Source: a virus. From it: 30,447 nucleotides of DNA. The notes under the pieces were generated by a model. The model saw nothing but the letters and a program-made list of their open reading frames with translations, ran no database searches and had not been told where the DNA came from. The position numbers and the translations under genes are program-made. Below are positions 1 to 7,223 of this stretch, in pieces (positions within the stretch are counted from its first letter, which is position 1; the number at the start of each line of letters is the position of its first letter). The stretch is from the IMG/VR virus record IMGVR_UViG_3300044568_000752, positions 1-30,447 of that record; one strand, 5' to 3'.

Positions 1-8
1 TGTCCCAA

Positions 9-413
9 TCACTTGGCAAAAGCACGCTCAACAGCACGCAACACCTGAGCCTTGCTCATGCCCCAAGACTTGATTACCTTGGCTTTGGATTGCACAACGT
101 CTTGCTGAGAACTTGTGTCGCCACCACGATTATTACGGGTGATGTTGTGGTATGGTGCAACCCTGCGTTGCCACATTTTCTTTGCGGCTTCGTGAATGTT
201 TGCACTACTTACTTCTTCGGTCTTGTAGAACCGATACATACCATTCTCTGCCACGTCAACGAAACAATCATACTTCTTGCAAACGGCTTCACCTAACTGA
301 ATAACAGCCTTCTCAGGCAGAAACTTCTTGCCGTTAAGGGCGTCAGCCAAAGCCTTCTTCCAGCCTTGCTCTGCTGTGATTAGCGTGATGAGTGCATTAG
401 ATAGTGTAGACAT
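9..413 (-). CDS. Hypothetical protein, only minus-strand gene
   Basis: I do not recognise this 134-residue protein. It is mixed charged and basic, with a helical N-terminal part (STLSNALITLITAEQGW), a central KYDCFVDVAENGMYRFYK stretch that looks like beta hairpins, and a basic C-terminus (KVIKSWGMSKAQVLRAVERAF). No signal peptide or membrane segment is seen. I chose the ATG at 413 over an upstream in-frame ATG at 473 because AAGGAG lies just before it, while the longer form would read through the hairpin DNA at 435-484. It is transcribed away from the late operon, so it may be an early or regulatory gene. That role is inferred only from orientation and from the operator-like repeats upstream. 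Confidence 0.75.
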   Translation of the reverse strand: MSTLSNALITLITAEQGWKKALADALNGKKFLPEKAVIQLGEAVCKKYDCFVDVAENGMYRFYKTEEVSSANIHEAAKKMWQRRVAPYHNITRNNRGGDTSSQQDVVQSKAKVIKSWGMSKAQVLRAVERAFAK

Positions 414-434
414 ATTGAAACTCCTTATGAAATG

Positions 435-454
435 TTTGGGACAGATGTCCCAAA
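435..454. promoter_or_regulatory. Perfect inverted repeat, operator-like
   Basis: TTTGGGACA-GA-TGTCCCAAA is a perfect 9-bp inverted repeat with a 2-bp spacer. It lies 22 bp upstream of the start codon of the minus-strand gene, between a terminator hairpin and its ribosome site. It could be a repressor operator or an RNA hairpin in the leader. The same half-site, TGTCCCAA, occurs at positions 1-8 directly after the stop codon of that gene. Confidence 0.5.
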
Positions 455-455
455 T

Positions 456-484
456 AAAAAAGCCAAAGCACAACGGCTTTGGCT
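456..484 (-). terminator. Intrinsic terminator or attenuator on minus strand
   Basis: The 9-bp stem AGCCAAAGC (461-469) / GCTTTGGCT (476-484) has a 6-nt loop. On the minus strand it is followed by five T and then ATTT (456-460 and beyond). There is no T-tract on the plus side. It lies between the candidate minus-strand promoter near 530 and the minus-strand gene, so it would act as a leader attenuator or end a short leader RNA. Confidence 0.65.
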
Positions 485-524
485 ACCTGTATCAGTAAGC
501 CCTACAAGCCTTACCGACAACCAC

Positions 525-546
525 AGTATACCACAACCTGTTGTGG
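525..546 (-). promoter_or_regulatory. Extended -10 promoter with adjoining inverted repeat
   Basis: On the minus strand TGG-TATACT (533 to 525) is a good extended -10 element. Directly upstream of the -10 lies CCACAAC-CT-GTTGTGG (531-546), a 7-bp inverted repeat placed where a repressor or activator could act. No good -35 box is seen. Transcription would start near 518 and meet the terminator hairpin at 484-456 before reaching the gene. Confidence 0.4.
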
Positions 547-666
547 AGAACTTCATGATTCAGCGTGGCGTGAACCCCACCCGATACCCACCAAGCCGTT
601 TTGGTTAGCCGTATCGTGTTGTATGCGTATACTATTCCTCAGCCGCAAAACCAATTTTTGTCAAAT

Positions 667-696
667 TTTGTAAAAAAATCCACCGAGTCATGTCAA
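667..696 (-). promoter_or_regulatory. Candidate sigma70-like promoter, minus strand
   Basis: On the minus strand, TTGACA (696-691) is followed after 18 bp by TACAAA (672-667), a 4/6 match to TATAAT. The -35 box is one arm of the inverted repeat TGTCAA-ATAC-TTGACA, so a protein bound there could control both directions. This is a sequence match only. Confidence 0.35.
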
Positions 697-707
697 ATAC
701 TTGACAC

Positions 708-735
708 TTGCAAACCCACGAAAACGCAGTACACT
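708..735 (+). promoter_or_regulatory. Candidate promoter for late operon
   Basis: TTGCAA (708-713), a 16-bp spacer and TACACT (730-735) each match the sigma70 boxes at 4/6. The nearby perfect TTGACA at 701-706 is 23 bp from this -10, too far to pair with it. Initiation near 742 would produce a leader of about 285 nt before the first late gene, beginning at the GGA-rich hairpins. Confidence 0.3.
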
Positions 736-741
736 AATCTT

Positions 742-890
742 GTCCTTCACGTGGACCGGGGGAACGCGGTACGTAGGAACGTGAAAAGCGCTATCTAGGA
801 AGCGCACATACCTTTCTGCCAACTACGTATATGTTTGTCGCTAGTACCCCACTTATTCAAAAAAAAACCCCGGAACTAGTCCGGGGTATG
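742..890 (+). ncRNA. Structured leader or small RNA candidate with GGA loops
   Basis: Several helices can form. TTCACGT (746-752) pairs with ACGTGAA (779-785). ACCG (755-758) pairs with CGGT (767-770) around loop GGGGAACG. GCGCT (788-792) pairs with AGCGC (801-805) around loop ATCTAGGA. Alternatives compete: ACGT-AGGA-ACGT (771-782), TACGTAG (770-776) with CTACGTA (823-829), and TACCCC (845-850) with GGGGTA (883-888). GGA motifs in hairpin loops resemble CsrA/RsmA binding sites. There is no plus-strand T-tract, so it may be a 5' leader rather than a separate RNA. Confidence 0.3.
859..887 (-). terminator. Strong intrinsic terminator on minus strand
   Basis: A perfect 8-bp stem ACCCCGGA (867-874) / TCCGGGGT (880-887) with loop ACTAG is followed on the minus strand by nine T (867-859). 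The plus side has no T-tract. No minus-strand gene lies to its right in this window, so it either guards against antisense transcription or ends a short minus-strand RNA. Confidence 0.75.
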
Positions 891-943
891 AAGTCACTTA
901 CCTATAAGGAACCGCGCCACCAAACGAAGGAAATAGGCACGGT
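859..943 (-). ncRNA. Putative short minus-strand RNA
   Basis: On the minus strand an extended -10 (TG-T-TATTAT, plus positions 950-958) lies about 60 bp upstream of the strong terminator. A transcript would run from about 943 to 859, ~85 nt, and would contain two pyrimidine-rich CCTT segments and the stem CCTAT/ATAGG (901-905 with 933-937). This would be antisense to the late-operon leader. No coding potential is seen. Confidence 0.25.
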
Positions 944-1026
944 AAGAAAATAATAACACAACAGCTAAAAAACAAAGTAGAATCGGAAAAATCGTGAGTT
1001 CCACACGCAACCAAAGGAGTTAGTTT

Positions 1027-1608
1027 TTGTTAGAGCATTTGGTCACTGCTTCAGCCGCTGACTTTATCCCAGAAATAATTTCTGGTGATACCGCTTTCAC
1101 CCCACTAGACCCCCTCACCCCAGCAGAAACGCTGAACGCGCAAATTAAAACTAGCCAGTGGCTAAAAACCCTGACAGAAGAAGATGATGAAGTGCTGAGC
1201 CAAGCCCAGCAAGAAAAAACCACAGAAGCATTCAACGCCCTAACCACGGGCAACCCCAACGCTAAACAAAAGCTTTTACAACTGGACCTCCCAGAAGAGA
1301 TAAAAAGCGCAGTTGGTATGGTTACTGCCTACCAGTGGAAGTTTATTGAGCAGGCAGAAGAGCTACGCAGTATGTCGGTAGCCAAAATAGTAAAAGAAAC
1401 CGACCACCCCGACGCCCGGATACGGCTAAAGGCGCTAGAGATGCTGGGTAAGGTGACGGAAGTGGCGCTCTTTACAGAAAGGCTTTCTGTAAAGACAGAT
1501 GAAATCAGCGACGAAGAGCTAGATGAAAAAATAAAAAATAAATTAAGTAAATACATGGGCGCGGTAGATATCGTAGACGCCGAAGTCGTCGAAAAAGAAG
1601 ACGAGTAA
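1027..1608 (+). CDS. terS: Terminase small subunit
   Basis: This 193-residue protein starts at TTG, seven bases after AAAGGAG; no ATG fits better. The small terminase subunit recognises packaging DNA and feeds it to the large subunit. The middle and C-terminal part (HPDARIRLKALEMLGKVTEV) is typical of phage small terminases, and the C-terminus is very acidic (DAEVVEKEDE). TerL follows after six bases, which supports the call. No clear N-terminal helix-turn-helix can be assigned by eye. The rare start codon may keep its dose low relative to later genes. Confidence 0.75.
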   Translation: MLEHLVTASAADFIPEIISGDTAFTPLDPLTPAETLNAQIKTSQWLKTLTEEDDEVLSQAQQEKTTEAFNALTTGNPNAKQKLLQLDLPEEIKSAVGMVTAYQWKFIEQAEELRSMSVAKIVKETDHPDARIRLKALEMLGKVTEVALFTERLSVKTDEISDEELDEKIKNKLSKYMGAVDIVDAEVVEKEDE

Positions 1609-1614
1609 ACAAAA

Positions 1615-3168
1615 ATGAGCCTCTCAACCCTAGAAAAAGCAGAAGTCTTAACGCCAGAAGAAGCGTTTGCGGCGCAAAAAGCGCTAAAAGACATGACGCG
1701 AGAAGAGAAGTTGGTGTTTTTGCATAGCCTCGAGAAAAAAGAAGACCGCGTTGAGTTAAAAATGGCGCGAACCAACCCGATTGCTTTTGCCCAATACGTA
1801 TATCCGGGCTTTAAAGTAGGCCCACAGCACAAAAAACTGGCAAAAATCTTCCAAGACGTACTCGCGGGGAAAAAGAAGAGGGTAATCATCAACATAGCGC
1901 CACGTATGGGTAAGTCTGAGTTCTCGTCTTATTTATTCCCAGCCTTTTTTCTAGGTCAAGACCCAAGCAAAAAGATTATCATGGCTACGCATACGGCTGG
2001 TTTGTCCGAGGACTTTGGTCGGCGGGTAAGAAATTTACTAGATTCAGAGGAGTACCATGAAGTATTTCCAAATACAGTGGTCGCAGATGACCAAAAAGCG
2101 GCTGGCAAATGGTCTACTGGGGCTGGTGGTCAGTATTACGCTGTTGGTGTCGGTGGTGCGCTCGCCGGACGCGGTGCTGACTTATTTGTTATTGACGACC
2201 CACACTCTGAACAAGACATAAAGGTCAACAGCAGGGCTACGTTTGATAATGCATGGTCTTGGTTTCAGACCGGACCGCTACAACGTCTCATGCCTGGCGG
2301 TGCGATTGTCGTGATTATGACTAGGTGGTCGCTTTTGGATTTAACAGGCAGACTCATCAACTTTGGGATCAACAATCCAGACAGCGAGCCGTGGGAGTTG
2401 GTAGAACTACCCGCGATTCTCAATGAAGGCACCGACGAAGAGAAAAGCTTATGGCCTGCGCAGTGGCCTCTGGATCAGTTAAAAGCTAAAAAACAACAGA
2501 TGGACCCGCGGTACTGGAACGCCCAGTACATGCAAAAACCGACGTCAGACATGGCTGCAATTGTGTCTAGAAAAGACTGGCAGGTATGGGAGTCAGACGA
2601 TCCACCACCCTGCGACTACATCATTCAGTCTTGGGATACGGCACATGAGACCAAAACTACATCTGACTACAGCGCATGTACGACATGGGGTATCTGGTAC
2701 AACAACGAGGATAAGAACAACCCAAACCTCATCCTGCTAGATGCCTTCAAAGACCGACTAGCCTTCCCAGACCTCAAGCAAGAGGCACTCAAACAATACA
2801 AAGAGTGGCAGCCAGACGCGTTTATTGTGGAAAAGAAAGCAGCGGGCGGCCCGTTGATTCAGGAACTACGGCGTATGGGCATACCGGTACAGGAGTTCAC
2901 CCCATCGCGCGGCAACGACAAGATGGTACGTTTGAATGCGGTAGCTGATTTGTTTACGTCCGGTAAAGTGTGGGCGCCAGATACACGCTGGGCACGCGAA
3001 GTTGTTGAAGAAATAGCATCGTTCCCAGTTGGCGAACACGACGACTTCGTTGATACTACGACTCAGGCGCTTTTGCGTTTTAGACAAGGCGGGTTTATTT
3101 CGTTGGACTCCGACGAAAAAGATGATGAATACCTATACAAGTACCGCAAAAAAGCTGCGTACTACTAG
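1615..3168 (+). CDS. terL: Terminase large subunit (ATPase/nuclease)
   Basis: This 517-residue packaging motor shows both expected domains. The ATPase has Walker A APRMGKS (95-101), Walker B LFVIDD with the catalytic acidic end (190-195), and the coupling motif MTRWS (235-239). The RNase H-like nuclease has D341 in SWDTAHE, E406 in IVEKKAAG and the acidic pair in EHDDFVD (474-480). Length and motif order are normal for the family. It lies six bases after TerS and just before the portal, with which it docks during packaging. The ATG at 1615 has only a weak purine-rich ribosome site, suggesting translational coupling to TerS. Confidence 0.95.
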   Translation: MSLSTLEKAEVLTPEEAFAAQKALKDMTREEKLVFLHSLEKKEDRVELKMARTNPIAFAQYVYPGFKVGPQHKKLAKIFQDVLAGKKKRVIINIAPRMGKSEFSSYLFPAFFLGQDPSKKIIMATHTAGLSEDFGRRVRNLLDSEEYHEVFPNTVVADDQKAAGKWSTGAGGQYYAVGVGGALAGRGADLFVIDDPHSEQDIKVNSRATFDNAWSWFQTGPLQRLMPGGAIVVIMTRWSLLDLTGRLINFGINNPDSEPWELVELPAILNEGTDEEKSLWPAQWPLDQLKAKKQQMDPRYWNAQYMQKPTSDMAAIVSRKDWQVWESDDPPPCDYIIQSWDTAHETKTTSDYSACTTWGIWYNNEDKNNPNLILLDAFKDRLAFPDLKQEALKQYKEWQPDAFIVEKKAAGGPLIQELRRMGIPVQEFTPSRGNDKMVRLNAVADLFTSGKVWAPDTRWAREVVEEIASFPVGEHDDFVDTTTQALLRFRQGGFISLDSDEKDDEYLYKYRKKAAYY

Positions 3169-3191
3169 GCTAAAAATTAAGGACGGATGAT

Positions 3192-5591
3192 ATGAGCATA
3201 GAGAAAAGTTTGTACGAAGCGCCAAAAGGGCTGGAAGCTTTAGTGGGCGAGCCGGACATTGAGGTTGAGATCGAGGACCCAGAAGCGGTACGAGTTAGTG
3301 TTGAGGGCGAAGAGATTCTTGAGATTGAGGCTGGCGAAGACGCTGAGAATTTTGATGTGAACCTTGCGGATGTTATGTCTGAAGGAGACATACAGAGTTT
3401 GGCGGGTGATTTGGCTGAGGATATTAGTAACGATTTGGCTTCCCGCAAAGACTGGGAGCAGATGTATAAGGACGGTATTACGTTGCTGGGCTTGAAGTTC
3501 GAAGAACGTACAGAACCATGGGACGGCGCATGCGGTGTGTTCCATCCGATGATTACAGAAGCAGTGGTGCGGTTCCAGTCAGACACCATCATGGAGACAT
3601 TTCCAGCCAAAGGGCCTGTAAGAACGCAAATAATAGGTAAAGAAACAACTGAAAAAAAAGAAGCGGCAGTGCGTGTTCAAGAAGACATGAACTACCAACT
3701 CACGGAGAAAATGCCTGAGTATCGCCCTGAGCACGAGAAGATGTTGTGGAACCTGCCGTCAGCCGGTTCCGCATTTAAAAAGGTTTACTACGACCCAAGC
3801 CTAGAGCGCCAAGTATCGGTGTTTATTCCAGCAGAAGACATCATCTTGCCCTACGGCATTAGCGAGATCAACACCTGCCATCGCATTACCCATGTGATGC
3901 GGAAGACCAAGAACGATTTGTTGAAGTTGATTAATGCGGGGTTTTATCGTGATGTTGATTTGGGTGAACCAAGCAAGTTCACCAGCGATATTCAAGAGCG
4001 CAAGGACAAAGAGACAGGTTTCTCTGCAACGTACGACGACCGCTTTGAAATTTACGAAGCGCACGTAGACTTGGACTTGCCGGGGTATGAGGATAAAGAT
4101 AAAGAAGGTAACGCCACCGGCATTGGTCTGCCATATGTAGTAACCATGATCCGTGGCACCAATCAGGTTTTAGCAATACGCAGAAACTGGAAAGAAGATG
4201 ACCCTCTTAAACTTAAGCGGCACCATTTTGTGCATTACCAGTATATTCCTGGTTATGGCGCTTATGGCTTTGGACTATTTCACCTTATTGGTGGTTACGC
4301 GAAGAGTGCAACTAGTATCATGCGCCAGCTTGTCGATGCTGGCACTTTATCTAATCTCCCTGGCGGTCTAAAAAGCCGAGGATTGCGCATCAAAGGCGAC
4401 GACACGCCAATCGCCCCGGGTGAGTTTAGAGACGTGGATGTAGGTAGTGGTGCCATAAGAGACAACATCCTTCCGCTACCCTACAAAGAGCCCTCGATGG
4501 TTCTGTCTGGCTTAATGGACAAGATCGTTGAAGAGGGCAGACGCTTTGCGGCTACCTCGGATATGAAGGTAGCGGATATGTCCAATCAGGCGCCGGTTGG
4601 AACCACACTCGCTATCCTCGAAAGAACCCTAAAAGTAATGAGTGCGGTACAAGCCCGCGTTCACTACTCGATGAAGCAAGAACTACAGTTGCTAGCGGGA
4701 ATAATCAGGGATTACACAGACGACGAGTACACCTACGAGCCAGAGGAAGGCACACCACGCGCTAAGAAGGCTGACTACAGCAACGTAGAAGTTCTACCGG
4801 TCAGCGACCCCAATGCCGCCACCCTAAGCCAGCGAGTAGTACAGTACCAAGCGGTTATCCAGCTAGCACAGATGGCTCCGCAGATTTACAACATGCCAGT
4901 GCTGCATAGGCAAATGCTAGAGGTGTTGGGGATTAAGCATGCGGACAAGCTAGTGCCGCTCGAGGAGGATCAGAAGCCGACCGACCCGATCTCGGAGAAC
5001 CAGAACGCGCTGCGTGGCAAGCCATTAAAAGCCTTCTCGTATCAAGATCACGAGGCTCACATCAAGGTTCACACCTCCGCTATGAATGACCCCGTTGTTC
5101 AGCAACTGATTGGGCAGAACCCACAGGCAGCGGTAATTCAAGGGTCTATGCAAGCGCATATCGCCGAGCACGTTGGCTACGCCTACCGTGTCAAGATGCA
5201 GCAGGCTCTTGGCTTTGCCTTGCCAGATCAGGAAGACGAGTTGCCAGAGGACATGGAGAGAGAACTTAGCCGCATGATGGCAGAAGCCGCACCGCAAGTG
5301 CTGGCGCAGTCTCAAGCCATGATGGCTCAGCAACAAGCTGCACAGAACGCTCAAGACCCAGTGCTTCAACTCCAGATGCAAGACCAGCAACGCAAGAACA
5401 AAGAGACTGAGATCAAGGAGAAGAAGCTCATGATGGACGCGGCGTCTAAGGCCGACGAGATCAGGCTAAAAGAGCAAGAAATACAGTCTAAAGAGCGCCT
5501 TGCGGGTATGAACGCGCAGATCAAGGTCATTGAAGACGCTAAAAACCGAGCAGCAAAACTACAAGAAACTAAAAAACCAACGAAGGAGTAG
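3192..5591 (+). CDS. Portal protein
   Basis: This 799-residue protein follows TerL and is the likely dodecameric portal, the DNA entry and exit vertex. The first ~65 residues are strongly acidic. The core starts near residue 80 (SRKDWEQMYKDGI) and includes WDGACGVFHPMITEAVVRFQ at 110-129, a pattern I know from large P22-like portals of podoviruses. The last ~110 residues are rich in Gln, Met and Lys/Glu and predict a long helix or coiled coil (QAMMAQQQAAQNAQ region), comparable to the barrel of P22-type portals. AAGGA precedes the ATG at 3192. The size is somewhat above the 725 residues of P22 gp1. Confidence 0.9.
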   Translation: MSIEKSLYEAPKGLEALVGEPDIEVEIEDPEAVRVSVEGEEILEIEAGEDAENFDVNLADVMSEGDIQSLAGDLAEDISNDLASRKDWEQMYKDGITLLGLKFEERTEPWDGACGVFHPMITEAVVRFQSDTIMETFPAKGPVRTQIIGKETTEKKEAAVRVQEDMNYQLTEKMPEYRPEHEKMLWNLPSAGSAFKKVYYDPSLERQVSVFIPAEDIILPYGISEINTCHRITHVMRKTKNDLLKLINAGFYRDVDLGEPSKFTSDIQERKDKETGFSATYDDRFEIYEAHVDLDLPGYEDKDKEGNATGIGLPYVVTMIRGTNQVLAIRRNWKEDDPLKLKRHHFVHYQYIPGYGAYGFGLFHLIGGYAKSATSIMRQLVDAGTLSNLPGGLKSRGLRIKGDDTPIAPGEFRDVDVGSGAIRDNILPLPYKEPSMVLSGLMDKIVEEGRRFAATSDMKVADMSNQAPVGTTLAILERTLKVMSAVQARVHYSMKQELQLLAGIIRDYTDDEYTYEPEEGTPRAKKADYSNVEVLPVSDPNAATLSQRVVQYQAVIQLAQMAPQIYNMPVLHRQMLEVLGIKHADKLVPLEEDQKPTDPISENQNALRGKPLKAFSYQDHEAHIKVHTSAMNDPVVQQLIGQNPQAAVIQGSMQAHIAEHVGYAYRVKMQQALGFALPDQEDELPEDMERELSRMMAEAAPQVLAQSQAMMAQQQAAQNAQDPVLQLQMQDQQRKNKETEIKEKKLMMDAASKADEIRLKEQEIQSKERLAGMNAQIKVIEDAKNRAAKLQETKKPTKE

Positions 5592-5594
5592 TAA

Positions 5595-5801
5595 ATGGAC
5601 TTAATTGTTATGGACTTTATCGAGGCGATGCGCAACAAAATTCGCACCGATATGAACAACTTTACGGACGACTTGGCTACGGGCGCATGCCCAGACCATG
5701 CGGCCTATAAAGAGCTTTGCGGGGTTATTCGAGGTCTAGCCTATGCAGAGCGTCACCTACTTGACCTCGCTGAAAACATAGAGAAGGCTAACGATGAGTG
5801 A
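5595..5801 (+). CDS. Small protein of unknown function after portal
   Basis: This is a 68-residue, probably all-helical protein with two Cys (residues 31 and 42 region) and no membrane segment. It has a strong AAGGAG that overlaps the end of the portal gene, starts three bases after the portal stop, and overlaps the next gene by eight bases. I do not recognise a function. Such small acidic helical proteins next to portals recur in environmental phages, so it is likely a head-assembly accessory, but that is inference from position. Confidence 0.7.
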   Translation: MDLIVMDFIEAMRNKIRTDMNNFTDDLATGACPDHAAYKELCGVIRGLAYAERHLLDLAENIEKANDE

Positions 5802-6228
5802 AGCTATAGCAGTTCCGGAAAAAGAAATAATCCTGCCGCCGGGCGTATTTAAAGCCCCAGAAGTGGATCATGAGTATGAACAAGCCGAGCAAAAGGCAAA
5901 AGCGCTACCAGACCCAAAAGGTTGGCGACTGCTGTGTGCCTTGGTTGACGCGGGCGATACCTACGAGAGTGGGATTGTTAAGTCTGACCAGACGGTAAAA
6001 ATCGAGGAAATTACTTCCCCGGTCTTGTTCGTAGTCAAGCTTGGACCAGATGCCTACAAAGACCCTGAAAAGTTTCCTGAAGGCGCGTGGTGTAAAGAAG
6101 GCGATTTCGTGATTACTCGCCCGTATACGGGTACCAGAATCATGATTCACGGCAAGGAATTTCGCTTGATTAATGACGACCAAGTAGAAGCGACGGTCGA
6201 AGACCCACGTGGCATACAACGCGTTTAA
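5794..6228 (+). CDS. GroES-like co-chaperonin
   Basis: This 144-residue protein resembles GroES. The core begins near residue 43 (GWRLLCALVDAG), followed by a mobile-loop-like stretch (52-67) that keeps Gly-Ile-Val (60-62), matching the hydrophobic tripeptide GroES uses to contact GroEL. GDFVITRPYTGTRIMIHG (103-120) and FRLINDDQVEATVED (123-137) then align with the GroES barrel and its C-terminal strand. It carries an extra ~40-residue N-terminal extension and an insertion near 83-98. T4 gp31 is the known precedent of a phage co-chaperonin for capsid folding. The position between portal and scaffold/capsid genes fits that role. Confidence 0.7.
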   Translation: MSEAIAVPEKEIILPPGVFKAPEVDHEYEQAEQKAKALPDPKGWRLLCALVDAGDTYESGIVKSDQTVKIEEITSPVLFVVKLGPDAYKDPEKFPEGAWCKEGDFVITRPYTGTRIMIHGKEFRLINDDQVEATVEDPRGIQRV

Positions 6229-6239
6229 AGGAGATAAAC

Positions 6240-7223
6240 ATGGCTGAATATGAAACAGAAGAGTTTAAGTTTCCGCATGAAACTGAAGAGACGGAATCTA
6301 AGGGTAAACCCGAAGATGACATAGAAATTGATGTCGATGCTGAAGGTGACGTATCCATTGAGATTGAGGACGACACCCCACCCCGCGACAGAACCGCTAA
6401 GCCTTTGGACAGAAATGTCGAAGACCCAACGGATGAAGAGATTGAGTCATACACCAAAGGTGCGCAGGCTCGTATCAAAGAACTAACACATGCGCGGCAC
6501 GATGAACGTCGCGCTAAAGAAGCAGCGCAGCGCGAAAAGCAAGAACTTGAGCGATTAGCTCAGCAGTTCATGGAAGAGAATCGTAGGCTTAAAGAGTATG
6601 TAAAGACCGGCGAAGCTACCTATGCAGAAACTTTGCAAGCCAAAGCTGAAGCAGAGATGGAGATGGCGCGACGTAAGTTTAAAGAAGCGCAAGAATCCTA
6701 CGATGCTGATGCGATGCTAGAAGCGCAAGAAGCGTTGACTGATGCAAAGATGAAGCTTGAGAGTGCAAAAAATTTCAAGCCGACCCCTTTACAAAATAAT
6801 CAAGATGATGTACAAACGTATCAAACGGCTCCCGAAGCCCCCAAACTTGATGATAAAACCTTGCGCTGGCAAGCAAAAAACCAGTGGTTTGGAACTCCGG
6901 GGTACGAAGAAATGACGGCCTTTGCTCTAGGGCTGCACCAAAAACTAGTGGCTACCGGGGTTGATCCCCGCTCAGATGAATACTTCGAGCGCGTAGATGC
7001 TCGCTTAAAACAGGTCTTCCCGGAGATGTTGGGCGGAACTGAGACGGTTAAGGCTGAGCCGACTAAAAAACCTGCGAATGTTGTGGCTCCTGCCACCCGT
7101 TCATCGGGTGCCAAGAAAGTAATCAAACTCACTACGACCCAAGCTCGCTTGGCGGAGAAGTATGGTTTATCCCACAAACAATATGCACAGGAAATTTTAA
7201 AATTGGAGGCTCAAAATGGCTAA
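6240..7223 (+). CDS. Scaffolding protein
   Basis: This 327-residue protein has the composition and position of a capsid scaffold. It has a very acidic N-terminus (DDIEIDVDAEGDVSIEIEDD), a long charged coiled coil (about 75-185, rich in E, K, A, R, Q), and a C-terminal region with a short basic helix (RLAEKYGLSHKQYAQEILKL) that could bind capsid protein. It would co-assemble with the major capsid protein into a procapsid and leave before or during packaging. AAGGAG lies 8 bases upstream of the ATG. The stop overlaps the next gene by eight bases. No protease motif is visible. Confidence 0.8.
   Translation: MAEYETEEFKFPHETEETESKGKPEDDIEIDVDAEGDVSIEIEDDTPPRDRTAKPLDRNVEDPTDEEIESYTKGAQARIKELTHARHDERRAKEAAQREKQELERLAQQFMEENRRLKEYVKTGEATYAETLQAKAEAEMEMARRKFKEAQESYDADAMLEAQEALTDAKMKLESAKNFKPTPLQNNQDDVQTYQTAPEAPKLDDKTLRWQAKNQWFGTPGYEEMTAFALGLHQKLVATGVDPRSDEYFERVDARLKQVFPEMLGGTETVKAEPTKKPANVVAPATRSSGAKKVIKLTTTQARLAEKYGLSHKQYAQEILKLEAQNG

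Larger units (their letters stand above)
486..1026. other. Non-coding control region between divergent units
   Basis: This ~540-bp stretch lacks a convincing gene; the short open frames in it have no ribosome site and no recognisable product. It holds a candidate extended -10 promoter (minus), a palindrome TGTCAA-ATAC-TTGACA (691-706), candidate promoters on both strands around 667-735, a structured plus-strand leader (about 742-890), a strong minus-strand terminator (859-887), and the ribosome site AAAGGAG (1013-1019) of the first late gene. Confidence 0.7.

Noticed and set aside
414-473. N-terminal extension of the minus-strand protein
   Set aside because: The longer form would translate the palindrome and part of the terminator; the ATG at 413 has AAGGAG directly upstream.
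701-735. Promoter from TTGACA (701-706) to TACACT (730-735)
   Set aside because: The spacer is 23 bp, too long for sigma70; TTGCAA at 708-713 gives a 16-bp spacer and was listed as the weak candidate.
479-798. Two short plus-strand open frames in the control region
   Set aside because: No ribosome site, no recognisable product, and they cross hairpins and promoter-like elements.
867-887. Plus-strand intrinsic terminator before the late operon
   Set aside because: The stem is followed by ATGAAG rather than T on the plus strand; the T-tract is only on the minus strand.
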